From Parapusillimonas sp013416435 (GTDB lineage Bacteria; Pseudomonadota; Gammaproteobacteria; Burkholderiales; Burkholderiaceae_B), in contig NZ_CP197474.1 of the NCBI RefSeq assembly GCF_052180245.1, forward strand, positions 248,001 to 312,000: a stretch of DNA of 64,000 nucleotides, read 5' to 3'. Under the pieces are notes generated by a model, which saw nothing but the letters and a program-made list of their open reading frames with translations, was not told the DNA's origin and ran no database searches. Numbering within the stretch: the stretch's first letter is position 1; every line of letters begins with the position of its first letter. A program made the position numbers and the translations under genes. This document shows positions 17,347-24,635 of this stretch, in pieces.

Positions 17347-18522
17347 TCAAGCGCTTTCGAACAGGCGCGTCAGTACGAATTCACGATGGCCCAGGGCCTC
17401 GGCGGCGGTCCAGCGGCCGTTGGCGGTGGCCAGCATGCATTCCAGCAGCTTGTCGCCGGCTTGGCTGAGATCGATCTCGCGTTGCAGCAGGCCGGAGGTG
17501 TCGACGTCGATGTGCTCCGACATGGTGCGCACCGTGCGCGGATTGGCGCAGATCTTGATCACGGGCAGGATGGGGTTGCCGATGACGTTGCCCTGGCCGG
17601 TGGGGAAGAAGTGCACGGCATAGCCGGAAGCTGCGCACAGGGTGACCATCTCGGCCGCCGCCGACGACGAATCCATAAACCACAAGCCGCTGCTGGTCGG
17701 GGTTTCGGCCTTGTCCAGCACGCCGTCCACCTTGCACACCTTGCCGATCTTCTGGATATTGCCTAGCGCTTTTTCCTCGATGGTGGTCAGCCCGCCCGCG
17801 ATATTGCCCTTGGTGGGCTGGGATTCGGACAGGTCGCTGGTCTTCCAGCGGTTGATCATGTCCTGATAGCGATTGAACATGAACATGAAGCGCTCGCGCA
17901 CCTGGTCGTTCGCGCAGCGCTCGGCCACGATGTGCTCGCCGCCCGTCAGTTCCGACGTTTCACCGAAGACCAGAGTGGTGCCCAGCGGATAGAGCTTGTC
18001 GAACGCATTGCCCACGGTGGGGTTGGCGCCACAGCCCGAGGTCGTGTCGGATTCGCCGCACTTGGTCGACACCCAGAGGTCGCTGATGGGGCATTCCTCG
18101 CGGCTGAGGCCGGTGGCGTAGTGAACGAACTCCTTGGCCTTCCGCGAAGCGCGCAGGATGGTGTCGTGGTCGCCGTGCAGTTCGATGCCGAATCCGGCCA
18201 CGGGCTTGCCGGTGGCGGCAATGGCGTCCACCACGCGCTTGGTCCAGCCTTCTTCGATGCCGATGACGATGACCGCCGCGACGTTCGGGTTGCTGCCGGT
18301 ACCGATCAGCGTGCGGAAATGCAGTTCCAGGTCTTCGCCGAATTGCAGGCGGCCGTAGGGATGCGGCAAGGCCATCGTGCCCTTGATGTTGTTGGCGACG
18401 GCTTCGGCGGCCGCGTTGGAAATGTCGTCGACCGGAAGGATGATGACGTGGTTGCGCACACCGACGCGTCCGTTGTCGCGGCGATACCCCATGAACGTGG
18501 TGTTGGCGGAAATGACAGCCAT
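17347..18522 (-). CDS. suyB: (2R)-Sulfolactate sulfo-lyase large subunit (UxaA family)
   Basis: A 391-residue protein of the altronate/galactarate dehydratase (UxaA) C-terminal domain family. It has cysteines in STKCGESDTTSGCGANP and a conserved FFPTGQGNVIGNPILPVIKI block. Split small/large UxaA pairs include altronate dehydratases and SuyAB, which eliminates sulfite from (R)-sulfolactate to give pyruvate. SuyAB is favoured because the cluster also has a GntR regulator, an SlcC-like and a ComC-like dehydrogenase. Start ATG at 18522 follows AAGGAG; suyA ends 43 bp upstream. Alternative: a hydroxy-acid dehydratase. Confidence 0.8.
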   Translation of the reverse strand: MAVISANTTFMGYRRDNGRVGVRNHVIILPVDDISNAAAEAVANNIKGTMALPHPYGRLQFGEDLELHFRTLIGTGSNPNVAAVIVIGIEEGWTKRVVDAIAATGKPVAGFGIELHGDHDTILRASRKAKEFVHYATGLSREECPISDLWVSTKCGESDTTSGCGANPTVGNAFDKLYPLGTTLVFGETSELTGGEHIVAERCANDQVRERFMFMFNRYQDMINRWKTSDLSESQPTKGNIAGGLTTIEEKALGNIQKIGKVCKVDGVLDKAETPTSSGLWFMDSSSAAAEMVTLCAASGYAVHFFPTGQGNVIGNPILPVIKICANPRTVRTMSEHIDVDTSGLLQREIDLSQAGDKLLECMLATANGRWTAAEALGHREFVLTRLFESA

Positions 18523-18565
18523 GTTGAAACTCCTTATTGACCTATGGATATATGGGGTGAAGCGC

Positions 18566-18847
18566 TTACCAGCGTTTGGTTTTGATGTTCTGTACGTGGG
18601 CGTGGTCGCCGGCCTTGATTGGCGCCACGACCTTGCCGATGTCGATGCCGTATTTGTAGACGGTGTCGCCCACGGCCATGTCTTTCAGGGCGACCTTGTG
18701 GCCGATGGGGATGTCTTGCTGGGCTTTTACATGGATGAGCTTGTCTTCATCCATGATCCAGGCGGTGAGCTCTGTGCCCGCTTTGATGTCTTCCACAACG
18801 GCGACGGCGACCGTGTCCTTGGAGTCGTGCAATACGGCATGAATCAT
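18566..18847 (-). CDS. suyA: (2R)-Sulfolactate sulfo-lyase small subunit (SAF domain)
   Basis: A 93-residue SAF-domain protein (HDSKDTVAVAVVEDIKAG ... HKVALKDMAVGD ... GDHAHVQN), corresponding to the N-terminal domain of UxaA and to SuyA. The ATG at 18847 is preceded by AGAGGA; the longer open frame upstream lacks a site. It pairs with suyB downstream, and a strong sigma-70 promoter with an adjacent candidate operator sits upstream. It is divergent from the GntR gene. Confidence 0.8.
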   Translation of the reverse strand: MIHAVLHDSKDTVAVAVVEDIKAGTELTAWIMDEDKLIHVKAQQDIPIGHKVALKDMAVGDTVYKYGIDIGKVVAPIKAGDHAHVQNIKTKRW

Positions 18848-18916
18848 TTTTTTCCTCTCTATAAAAAACCGCCGGCGCGGCGTGTGGGAGTGGCCGGTCG
18901 GCACCGTGTGTAAGCA

Positions 18917-18945
18917 ATATTATTCGTGCATAACATCCATGTCAA
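18917..18945 (-). promoter_or_regulatory. Sigma-70 promoter of suyAB
   Basis: On the reverse strand TTGACA (18945-18940), a 17-bp spacer and TAATAT (18922-18917) make a near-consensus promoter about 70 bp upstream of suyA. Confidence 0.75.
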
Positions 18946-18949
18946 GCAT

Positions 18950-18963
18950 ATCATATAGATGAT
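18950..18963. promoter_or_regulatory. Candidate SuyR operator upstream of suyA
   Basis: ATCATATAGATGAT, an imperfect palindrome, ends 4 bp before the -35 box of the suyA promoter. A 13/14 match (ATCATATAGATCAT) occurs with the same 4-bp spacing before the slcC -35 box, which suggests a shared activator-type site. Confidence 0.6.
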
Positions 18964-19008
18964 TGATATGAGGTATCATTTACACTGTGCGGTCTACAGT
19001 CATTTGCC

Positions 19009-19779
19009 ATGGTTCCTACCTTGTCCCAGCTCAGTCCTACCGGTGTGCCTCTTTACGAACAGGTCAAGCGCGCGGTGCTGGCCGCGCTGGCGGCGGGCGA
19101 ATGGAAGCAGGGCGAGGCCATCCCCCCTGAAAAGCTCCTTTCCGAGCGCTTTGGCGTCTCCATCGGCACGCTGCGCAAGGCCATCGACGAACTGGTCATG
19201 GAAAACATTCTCGTCCGGCATCAGGGGCGGGGCACATTCGTGGCCATCCATTCGCAGAACCAGCATTTCTTCAAGTTCTTCCGCATCGTCCGGCAGGACG
19301 GCGAAAAAGCGTATCCCGCCACCGAGCTTCAACGTTTCCGGCACATCGCCGCCAGTGAAGAGGTCCGCGAAAAACTGCATCTGTCGCCGGGCTCCAAGGT
19401 GTTCGAGTTCGTCAACGCGCTGTCCCTGCATGGCGAAAAAGTCATCGTCGACACCATCTGCGTCTCCGACGTGATGTTCCGGGGGTTGACGAAAGACCAG
19501 CTGCGCGACCGTCCCAGCACGCTCTACAGCTTTTACCAGCAGATGTTCGGCATCAACGTCATCGCCACCGACGAACGGGTACGCATCGCGGTGGCCGACG
19601 CCGATCACGCCGGCCTGCTCAACGTCGACGAGGGCACGCCCTTGCTCGAACTGCGCCGCGTGGCCTATTCCTTTCACCAGACCCCGGTGGAATGGCGCGT
19701 TTCAAAAGTCGATACGCGGCGCTATGAATATATCGGCCAGGAACATTTGCTGGGGGGTCAGACCCCGTACGGGGTCTGA
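19009..19779 (+). CDS. suyR: GntR-family regulator (HutC/UTRA type), probable SuyR
   Basis: A 256-residue HutC-subfamily GntR regulator. The N-terminal winged helix (EKLLSERFGVSIGTLRKAIDELVMENIL) is followed by a UTRA effector domain. It is divergent from suyA and upstream of slcC, the position expected for the sulfolactate regulator SuyR. The C-terminus GQTPYGV and TGA come from a repeat copy. The family binds small ligands through UTRA and usually represses, although the site position here would also fit activation. Symbol by context. Confidence 0.82.
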   Translation: MVPTLSQLSPTGVPLYEQVKRAVLAALAAGEWKQGEAIPPEKLLSERFGVSIGTLRKAIDELVMENILVRHQGRGTFVAIHSQNQHFFKFFRIVRQDGEKAYPATELQRFRHIAASEEVREKLHLSPGSKVFEFVNALSLHGEKVIVDTICVSDVMFRGLTKDQLRDRPSTLYSFYQQMFGINVIATDERVRIAVADADHAGLLNVDEGTPLLELRRVAYSFHQTPVEWRVSKVDTRRYEYIGQEHLLGGQTPYGV

Positions 19780-19946
19780 CCCCTTAGCATTTTGTCCCGG
19801 GGTCAGACCCAAGTGGGTCTGACCCCATCCCCATCAACGTGGGGTCTGACCCCGAATGGGGTCCGACCCCCAGGCCCTTTCATCGCACGGGGTCAGACCC
19901 TTATCTCGCAACACCCGGGGTCAGACCCCGTATGGGGTCTGACCCC
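19754..19946. repeat. REP-like cluster between suyR and slcC
   Basis: Copies at 19754-19783 (GTAC), 19799-19826 (one base short per inner arm), 19841-19870 (first arm TCTGA, second TCCGA) and 19917-19946 (GTAT), plus a single arm at 19889-19900. The array stops 24 bp before the slcC operator. Confidence 0.95.
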
Positions 19947-19969
19947 TCAAGCCGCTTCACTCAACTCAA

Positions 19970-19983
19970 ATCATATAGATCAT
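19970..19983. promoter_or_regulatory. Candidate SuyR operator upstream of slcC
   Basis: ATCATATAGATCAT matches the suyA site at 13 of 14 positions and ends 4 bp before TTGACA, as at suyA. Confidence 0.6.
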
Positions 19984-19987
19984 TTAG

Positions 19988-20017
19988 TTGACATCGTCGC
20001 AAAGTCGCGGATACGAT
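19988..20017 (+). promoter_or_regulatory. Promoter of slcC
   Basis: TTGACA at 19988-19993 followed after 18 bp by TACGAT (20012-20017). The -10 is weaker than that of suyA. Confidence 0.5.
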
Positions 20018-20040
20018 TTGGCTCATCACGAGGAGCCTAT

Positions 20041-20982
20041 ATGAGAATCATTATTTCGGAATTCATGGACACGGCGGCGGTTACCCAGCTGCAGAACGAC
20101 TTCGACGTCGTCTACGATCCTGCGCTGGTCGACAAGCCGGACGAATTGCATGCGGCGGTAGCCGATGCGCAAGGCCTGATCGTGCGCAATCGCACTCAGG
20201 TCAGCGCGCAGCTGCTGGCGGCCGCGCCCGCGCTGAAGGTCGTGGGGCGCCTGGGTGTCGGGCTGGACAACATCGACATGAAGGCCTGCGCCGATCGGGA
20301 CATCAAGGTCATCCCGGCCACGGGTGCCAATTCCCGCGCCGTGGCCGAATATGTGATCGCTTCGGCCATGATGCTGCTGCGCGGCGGCTTTCTTTCCACC
20401 GCTGATGTCGCGCGGGGCGACTGGCCGCGCGCGCGCCTGTCCGAAGGACGCGAGTGCGGCGAAAAAATACTCGGCCTGGTCGGATTCGGCGGCATCGGCA
20501 GGCTGACAGCCAGCCTGGCGCAAGGCCTGGGATTCACCGTCGTCGCCTATGACCCCGGCATCCCGGGCAGCGCGCCCGTATGGGCGGAAACCGGCGTCCG
20601 GCAACTGTCTCTGGACGACTTGCTGGCCCAGGCCCACGTCGTCAGCCTGCATGTGCCCCTGATAGAAAGCACACGCAATCTCTTCGACGCGACGACCCTC
20701 GCCAAGATGCGGACGGACGCCGTGCTCATCAACACCGCGCGCGGCGGCATCGTCGACGAATCAGCTCTGGCCGATGCGCTCCGGGCAGGTCGGCTCGGCG
20801 GCGCAGCGCTCGACGTCTTCGGACAGGAACCGCTCAAGACCGACAACGCCTTTGCCGACGTCCCCAACCTCATCCTGACCCCGCACATCGCCGGCGTGAC
20901 CGCCGAGTCCAACCAACGCGTCAGCCAGATGATCGCTGATGAAGTCGGCGGATGCCTGAAGGGCCAGGCCCCGCGGGTCTGA
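20041..20982 (+). CDS. slcC: (S)-Sulfolactate dehydrogenase-like D-2-hydroxyacid dehydrogenase
   Basis: A 313-residue enzyme of the D-isomer-specific 2-hydroxyacid dehydrogenase family, close to phosphoglycerate dehydrogenase. It has the NAD-binding GFGGIGRL motif, the substrate-binding NRTQV segment, the Arg-containing NTARGGIVDE and the catalytic His in LTPHIAG. In known sulfolactate degraders SlcC oxidises (S)-sulfolactate to sulfopyruvate. Its neighbours suyAB, a GntR gene and a ComC homologue are exactly that set. Start ATG follows GAGGAG. The C-terminal GQAPRV and the stop derive from a decayed repeat. Confidence 0.82.
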   Translation: MRIIISEFMDTAAVTQLQNDFDVVYDPALVDKPDELHAAVADAQGLIVRNRTQVSAQLLAAAPALKVVGRLGVGLDNIDMKACADRDIKVIPATGANSRAVAEYVIASAMMLLRGGFLSTADVARGDWPRARLSEGRECGEKILGLVGFGGIGRLTASLAQGLGFTVVAYDPGIPGSAPVWAETGVRQLSLDDLLAQAHVVSLHVPLIESTRNLFDATTLAKMRTDAVLINTARGGIVDESALADALRAGRLGGAALDVFGQEPLKTDNAFADVPNLILTPHIAGVTAESNQRVSQMIADEVGGCLKGQAPRV

Positions 20983-21129
20983 TCCCGAGCGAAAACAAAG
21001 CAGGGGTCGGACCCCATACGGGGTCCGACCCCTTTGACCCGAACGTCGAAGCTGGGGCCAGACCCCACGGGTCTGACCCCGTGAACCAAACAGCAAATCG
21101 GGGTCAGACCCCATGCGGGGTCTGACCCC
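20961..21129. repeat. REP-like cluster between slcC and comC
   Basis: Decayed copy at 20961-20986 (provides the slcC stop), a TCGGA/TCCGA copy at 21003-21032 (ATAC), a short copy at 21054-21080 (GGGGCCAGACCCC first arm) and a copy at 21100-21129 (ATGC). Confidence 0.94.
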
Positions 21130-21153
21130 TTAACCAAACAAGAGGCAAACAAA

Positions 21154-22146
21154 ATGGCGTTGCACACAATCGATTCACTCGTCCTGCGGGTGGCCAAGGC
21201 GCTGGAAAAAGCCGGCGCGTCGAACGACATGGCGCTCAGCACCGCGCGGTCGCTGGTCGCCGCCGAAGCGCAGGGCATGGGATCGCATGGCTTGTCGCGC
21301 GTGGGACAGTATGCGTCCCACCTGCGCAGCGGGCGCGTCAACGGAGCCGCCGTGCCTGCCATCCGCGCCGAACGCGGGGCCGGCGTGCTGATCGACGCGG
21401 ACGAAGGCCTGGCATTTCCCGCCTGCGAACTGGCCGTCCAGGAAGCCATCGCCCGCGCGCGCGAATACGCCATCGGCTTCGCCGGCGTGACGCGCAGCCA
21501 CCACTTTGGTGTCGCGGCGCTGCATCTGGAGGCCGCCGCCGAAGCCGGCATGGTGGCCTTCGCATTCAGCAATTCGCCCGCCGCCATGCCGGCGCCGGGC
21601 GGCACGCGCGCCCTGTTCGGCACCAACCCGATCGCCGTCGTCTTCCCGCGCCGCGACGGCACCGCCGTCAGCATCGACTTGTCGCTGTCCGAGGTCGCGC
21701 GGGGCAAGCTCATGGTGGCGGCGCGCGAGGGCCGCGACATCCCGCTGGGCTGGGCGCTGGACAAGGACGGCAAGCCCACCACCGACCCCAAGGCGGGGCT
21801 GGACGGCATGATGTGCCCCGCCGGCGGAGTCAAAGGGGCGATGCTCGCCCTGATGGTCGAACTGCTCTGCGTATCGCTGACCGGCGCCGCCTTCGGCTTC
21901 GAAGCGGACTCCTTCTTCAGCGCGGAGGGCAACCGCCCGCACATAGGCCACGTATTCCTGGCCATCGACCCATCAGCACTGGCCGGCAACGAGGTTTATT
22001 TCGAACGCGTCGAAACGCTGATGGAAGCCATGCTTGCCGATGAAGAGGTGCGGATACCGGGCGCGCGCCGCGCCCAGCTTGCCGCGCGGTCCGCGGCAAA
22101 TGGCGTGGAGGTGCCAGACTCCGTGATTCAGGAACTGGATGGCTGA
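21154..22146 (+). CDS. comC: (R)-Sulfolactate dehydrogenase-like (malate/L-lactate dehydrogenase family)
   Basis: A 330-residue Ldh2/ComC-family NAD(P)-dependent oxidoreductase. It has the catalytic SHG motif (GMGSHGLSR), SHHFG (residues about 115-119), GTNPIAV and the C-terminal GGVKGAML loop. ComC reduces sulfopyruvate to (R)-sulfolactate. With SlcC it would invert the stereochemistry so that SuyAB can release sulfite. Related family members act on malate, lactate or ureidoglycolate, so the assignment rests on neighbours. Confidence 0.8.
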   Translation: MALHTIDSLVLRVAKALEKAGASNDMALSTARSLVAAEAQGMGSHGLSRVGQYASHLRSGRVNGAAVPAIRAERGAGVLIDADEGLAFPACELAVQEAIARAREYAIGFAGVTRSHHFGVAALHLEAAAEAGMVAFAFSNSPAAMPAPGGTRALFGTNPIAVVFPRRDGTAVSIDLSLSEVARGKLMVAAREGRDIPLGWALDKDGKPTTDPKAGLDGMMCPAGGVKGAMLALMVELLCVSLTGAAFGFEADSFFSAEGNRPHIGHVFLAIDPSALAGNEVYFERVETLMEAMLADEEVRIPGARRAQLAARSAANGVEVPDSVIQELDG

Positions 22147-22217
22147 CCGCAGGGCGCCGATGTGGCTTGCTGAATATACATGGCGCCCGCCAGCGGCTTG
22201 GGCTGTGGCGATGTGAT

Positions 22218-22247
22218 GGGGTCAGACCCCATGCGGGGTCTGACCCC
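22218..22247. repeat. REP-like copy between convergent comC and pgi
   Basis: One two-arm copy with an ATGC centre in the 179-bp gap. Nothing else recognisable is present there. Confidence 0.95.
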
Positions 22248-22325
22248 TCAGTCCTGGGCCGTCCAATCAGAGCTGACCGTGTTCAGTGATCAAAAAGCAG
22301 TCCAGAATGCTTAAGGTAGTGCCAT

Positions 22326-23930
22326 TCAGGGCTGATCCGAACCGAAGGCCTCCACCCAATGCGCGGTCGAGGCATCGTGATTCGGATCGATGGCCGACTC
22401 GCCCGCGAGTTCGGCGGTGATGCCTTTGGCCAGCACCTTTCCGTATTCCACGCCCCATTGATCGAAGGGATTGATGCCCCATACCACGCCCTGCACGAAG
22501 ATCTTGTGCTCGTACAAGGCCAGCAAGGCGCCCAGCGTATAGGGAGAAAGTCTGGGAAGGACGATCAGTGTGGACGGCCGCCCGCCCGGGTGCACGCGAT
22601 GCCGCGCCAGCCATTGGGCCTGGTCCGGATCCATGCCGCCGGCCAGGCATTCCGCCAGGGCGTCATCGTACGACTTGCCCTTGAGCAGGGCTTCGCGCTG
22701 CGCCAGGCAATTCGCCAGCAGGCTGCGATGATGATCGGGCCAGCCGTGGTCGGCATGCTGGCATACGATGAAATCCACCGGCGCGCCTTCGCTGCCCTGA
22801 TGCAGCCATTGGAAAAAGGTATGTTGCGCATCGGTACCCGGCATGCCCCATACCGCCGGCCCGGTGGGCACGCCGACGGCTTCCCCTGCCAGGTTGACCG
22901 ACTTGCCCAGTGATTCCATTTCCAGCTGCTGAATATAGGGCACGAAATTGGACAGGCGAAAATCATAGGGCGCAATGTTCAAGGATCCATAGCCCAGCAC
23001 GCTGCGATTGACGATTCCGGCCAGCGCCAGCTGGATCGGCGCATTCTCTTCCAGCGGAGCCTGCTGGAAATGGGCGTCCATTGCGGCCGCGCCGGCTTGC
23101 ATGCCGGCCACCACGTCGACGTTCACCGCAAGCGCCGTGGTCAGGCTCACCGCCGACCACAGGGAAAACCGGCCGCCGACCCAGTCCCAAAGCTTGAAGA
23201 TGTGGGCATCCGCAATGCCCCAGGCACGCGCCACGTCGGGGCGCGCCGTGATCGCGACGACTTGATCGTAGGGGTTCGCGACGCCGGACGCCTGCAGCCA
23301 TTCCAGGGCGCGGCGCCCGTTTTGCAGCGTCTCGGCCGTGGTGAAGGACTTGGAGGCAAGCACGATCAAGGTGTCGTGGGGATCCAGCCCGGCCAAGCCA
23401 CCCTGGATCGCATGCCCGTCGATATTGGCCACGAAGTGCACGTTGCGCCAGGTTCCCGCATAGCCGAATGCGCCCACAGCCAGGCGCACGCCCCAGTCGC
23501 TGCCGCCGATCCCGATGTGCACGATGTTGCGCCAACGGCGCTCGGAGTCGGCCTGCCGCACGAATTCGTTCAGCCGCCGGCGCTCGGCGGCGATCTCTTC
23601 AATGGGGGCGGGTGTGCGCAGGCTGGTGTGCCAGGCGGCGCGGTTCTCGGTGACGTTGGCGATGCCGCCGTCGAGCAGCCGCTGGCGCATGTCCGGAAAG
23701 TGGCGCGCGTCGAGCAGGGCGTTGGCCGCCGCGCTCAGTTCGCCCGAGCAGACCTGGCCGCTGATGTCCATCTGGATCCCGGCGGCGTCGATCAGCCGTA
23801 GTTTTTTCGTATCGATGGCAGCGCTTTTGGCGGCGCCGCAGAATGCAGCCCATTCGGGCAATTCGGACAAGGGCCGCGATTCCGGCGATCCGGACGCGAC
23901 GCCAGGCAACGATGGACTGACCACAGGCAT
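22326..23930 (-). CDS. pgi: Glucose-6-phosphate isomerase
   Basis: A 534-residue phosphoglucose isomerase of normal length. VHIGIGGSDWGVRL is the phosphate-binding block, ASKSFTTAETLQN the PGI signature 1 region, and GVVWGINPFDQWGVEYGKVL the C-terminal signature with the catalytic Lys. It interconverts glucose-6-P and fructose-6-P and may feed glucose-1-P to the dTDP-rhamnose pathway encoded further right. It is a stand-alone gene on the reverse strand; infA follows upstream on the same strand. Confidence 0.96.
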   Translation of the reverse strand: MPVVSPSLPGVASGSPESRPLSELPEWAAFCGAAKSAAIDTKKLRLIDAAGIQMDISGQVCSGELSAAANALLDARHFPDMRQRLLDGGIANVTENRAAWHTSLRTPAPIEEIAAERRRLNEFVRQADSERRWRNIVHIGIGGSDWGVRLAVGAFGYAGTWRNVHFVANIDGHAIQGGLAGLDPHDTLIVLASKSFTTAETLQNGRRALEWLQASGVANPYDQVVAITARPDVARAWGIADAHIFKLWDWVGGRFSLWSAVSLTTALAVNVDVVAGMQAGAAAMDAHFQQAPLEENAPIQLALAGIVNRSVLGYGSLNIAPYDFRLSNFVPYIQQLEMESLGKSVNLAGEAVGVPTGPAVWGMPGTDAQHTFFQWLHQGSEGAPVDFIVCQHADHGWPDHHRSLLANCLAQREALLKGKSYDDALAECLAGGMDPDQAQWLARHRVHPGGRPSTLIVLPRLSPYTLGALLALYEHKIFVQGVVWGINPFDQWGVEYGKVLAKGITAELAGESAIDPNHDASTAHWVEAFGSDQP

Positions 23931-23977
23931 TCCTTGAAAGTGAACGTTGTGGTCGATTGTACGGCTAGCGGGGCGGA

Positions 23978-24235
23978 TTAACGGCGACGACGCGTAACAG
24001 CGCCGACGGGGCGTCCTGCAATGTGGCGGAAGGTGATGCGACCCTTGCTGAGGTCGTAGGGAGACATTTCCAGCGAGACCTTGTCGCCGGCGAGGATGCG
24101 AATGTGGTGTTTGCGCATTTTGCCGCCGGTGTACGCGACGACGGGGTGTCCGTTATCAAGCGTGACGCGAAAGCGGGAATCGGGCAACACTTCGGTAACG
24201 AGTCCAGACATTTCAATCAATTCTTCTTTGGCCAT
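23978..24235 (-). CDS. infA: Translation initiation factor IF-1
   Basis: An 85-residue OB-fold protein with MAKEELIEMSG, FRVTLDNGH and MRKHHIRILAGDKV, typical of IF-1. It binds the ribosomal A site with IF-2 and IF-3 during initiation. The start is the ATG at 24233-24235; the longer upstream frame has no family similarity. The C-terminus is an Arg-rich tail (TRRRR) slightly longer than the 72-residue E. coli form, as in second copies of betaproteobacteria. Confidence 0.95.
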   Translation of the reverse strand: MAKEELIEMSGLVTEVLPDSRFRVTLDNGHPVVAYTGGKMRKHHIRILAGDKVSLEMSPYDLSKGRITFRHIAGRPVGAVTRRRR

Positions 24236-24635
24236 GGATCTATCCTCATAAAAACATAAAAAAAGCACCGGGCCGGACGAGCGAAAGCATCCGGACAAAC
24301 CGCGTTGCGGTCGATGGCGATAAGTGCTTCGTGACGCCAAGTTGGCGTTTTTGCTGCGCTTCGGGGAAGCGTGTATGGAGCAACCAGCGGCGCGTTATTG
24401 CTGCGCATGCTGGTGACGTGAAAGGTGGCGAGGCCGCGAAATGCGGGCGAGGGCCTGTGTTCAGCAAGTCGATGATATCACAGCATTACTATCAGGTCGA
24501 GCTTTTTTCAATAGGCGTTATTCCTAGGGGCGAAGCTCTGTACACGGTCCGACCGTAGCAACGAATATATCTGTTATTAACAAATATCAAAAAAAGCAGC
24601 GCCGGTCGGCGCGGCGCACGAAGGAGACAAACCCC
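24236..24635. other. Divergent promoter region between infA and a flavoprotein operon
   Basis: No gene is supported in these 400 bp; the short open frames have no recognisable content. Notable elements are ACGCCAAGTTGGCGT at 24334-24348 followed by TTTT, ACGGTCCGACCGT at 24544-24556, and a 21-bp inverted repeat at 24567-24587. The final 60 bp are AT-rich and probably hold the operon promoter. Confidence 0.55.
24567..24587. promoter_or_regulatory. Candidate operator of the flavoprotein/TRAP operon
   Basis: Inverted repeat of form ATAT-n-TGTTA-n-TAACA-n-ATAT, about 48 bp upstream of the GTG start. No regulator gene is adjacent, so the binding protein is unknown. Confidence 0.5.

Noticed and set aside
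24334..24352. Terminator-like hairpin ACGCCAAGTTGGCGT followed by TTTT
   Set aside because: It would terminate forward-strand transcription, but no forward gene lies upstream. Only a 5-bp stem is sterically possible.
24331..24558. 75-codon forward frame between infA and the flavoprotein gene
   Set aside because: No ribosome-binding site, no recognisable domain, and it overlaps the presumed promoters.
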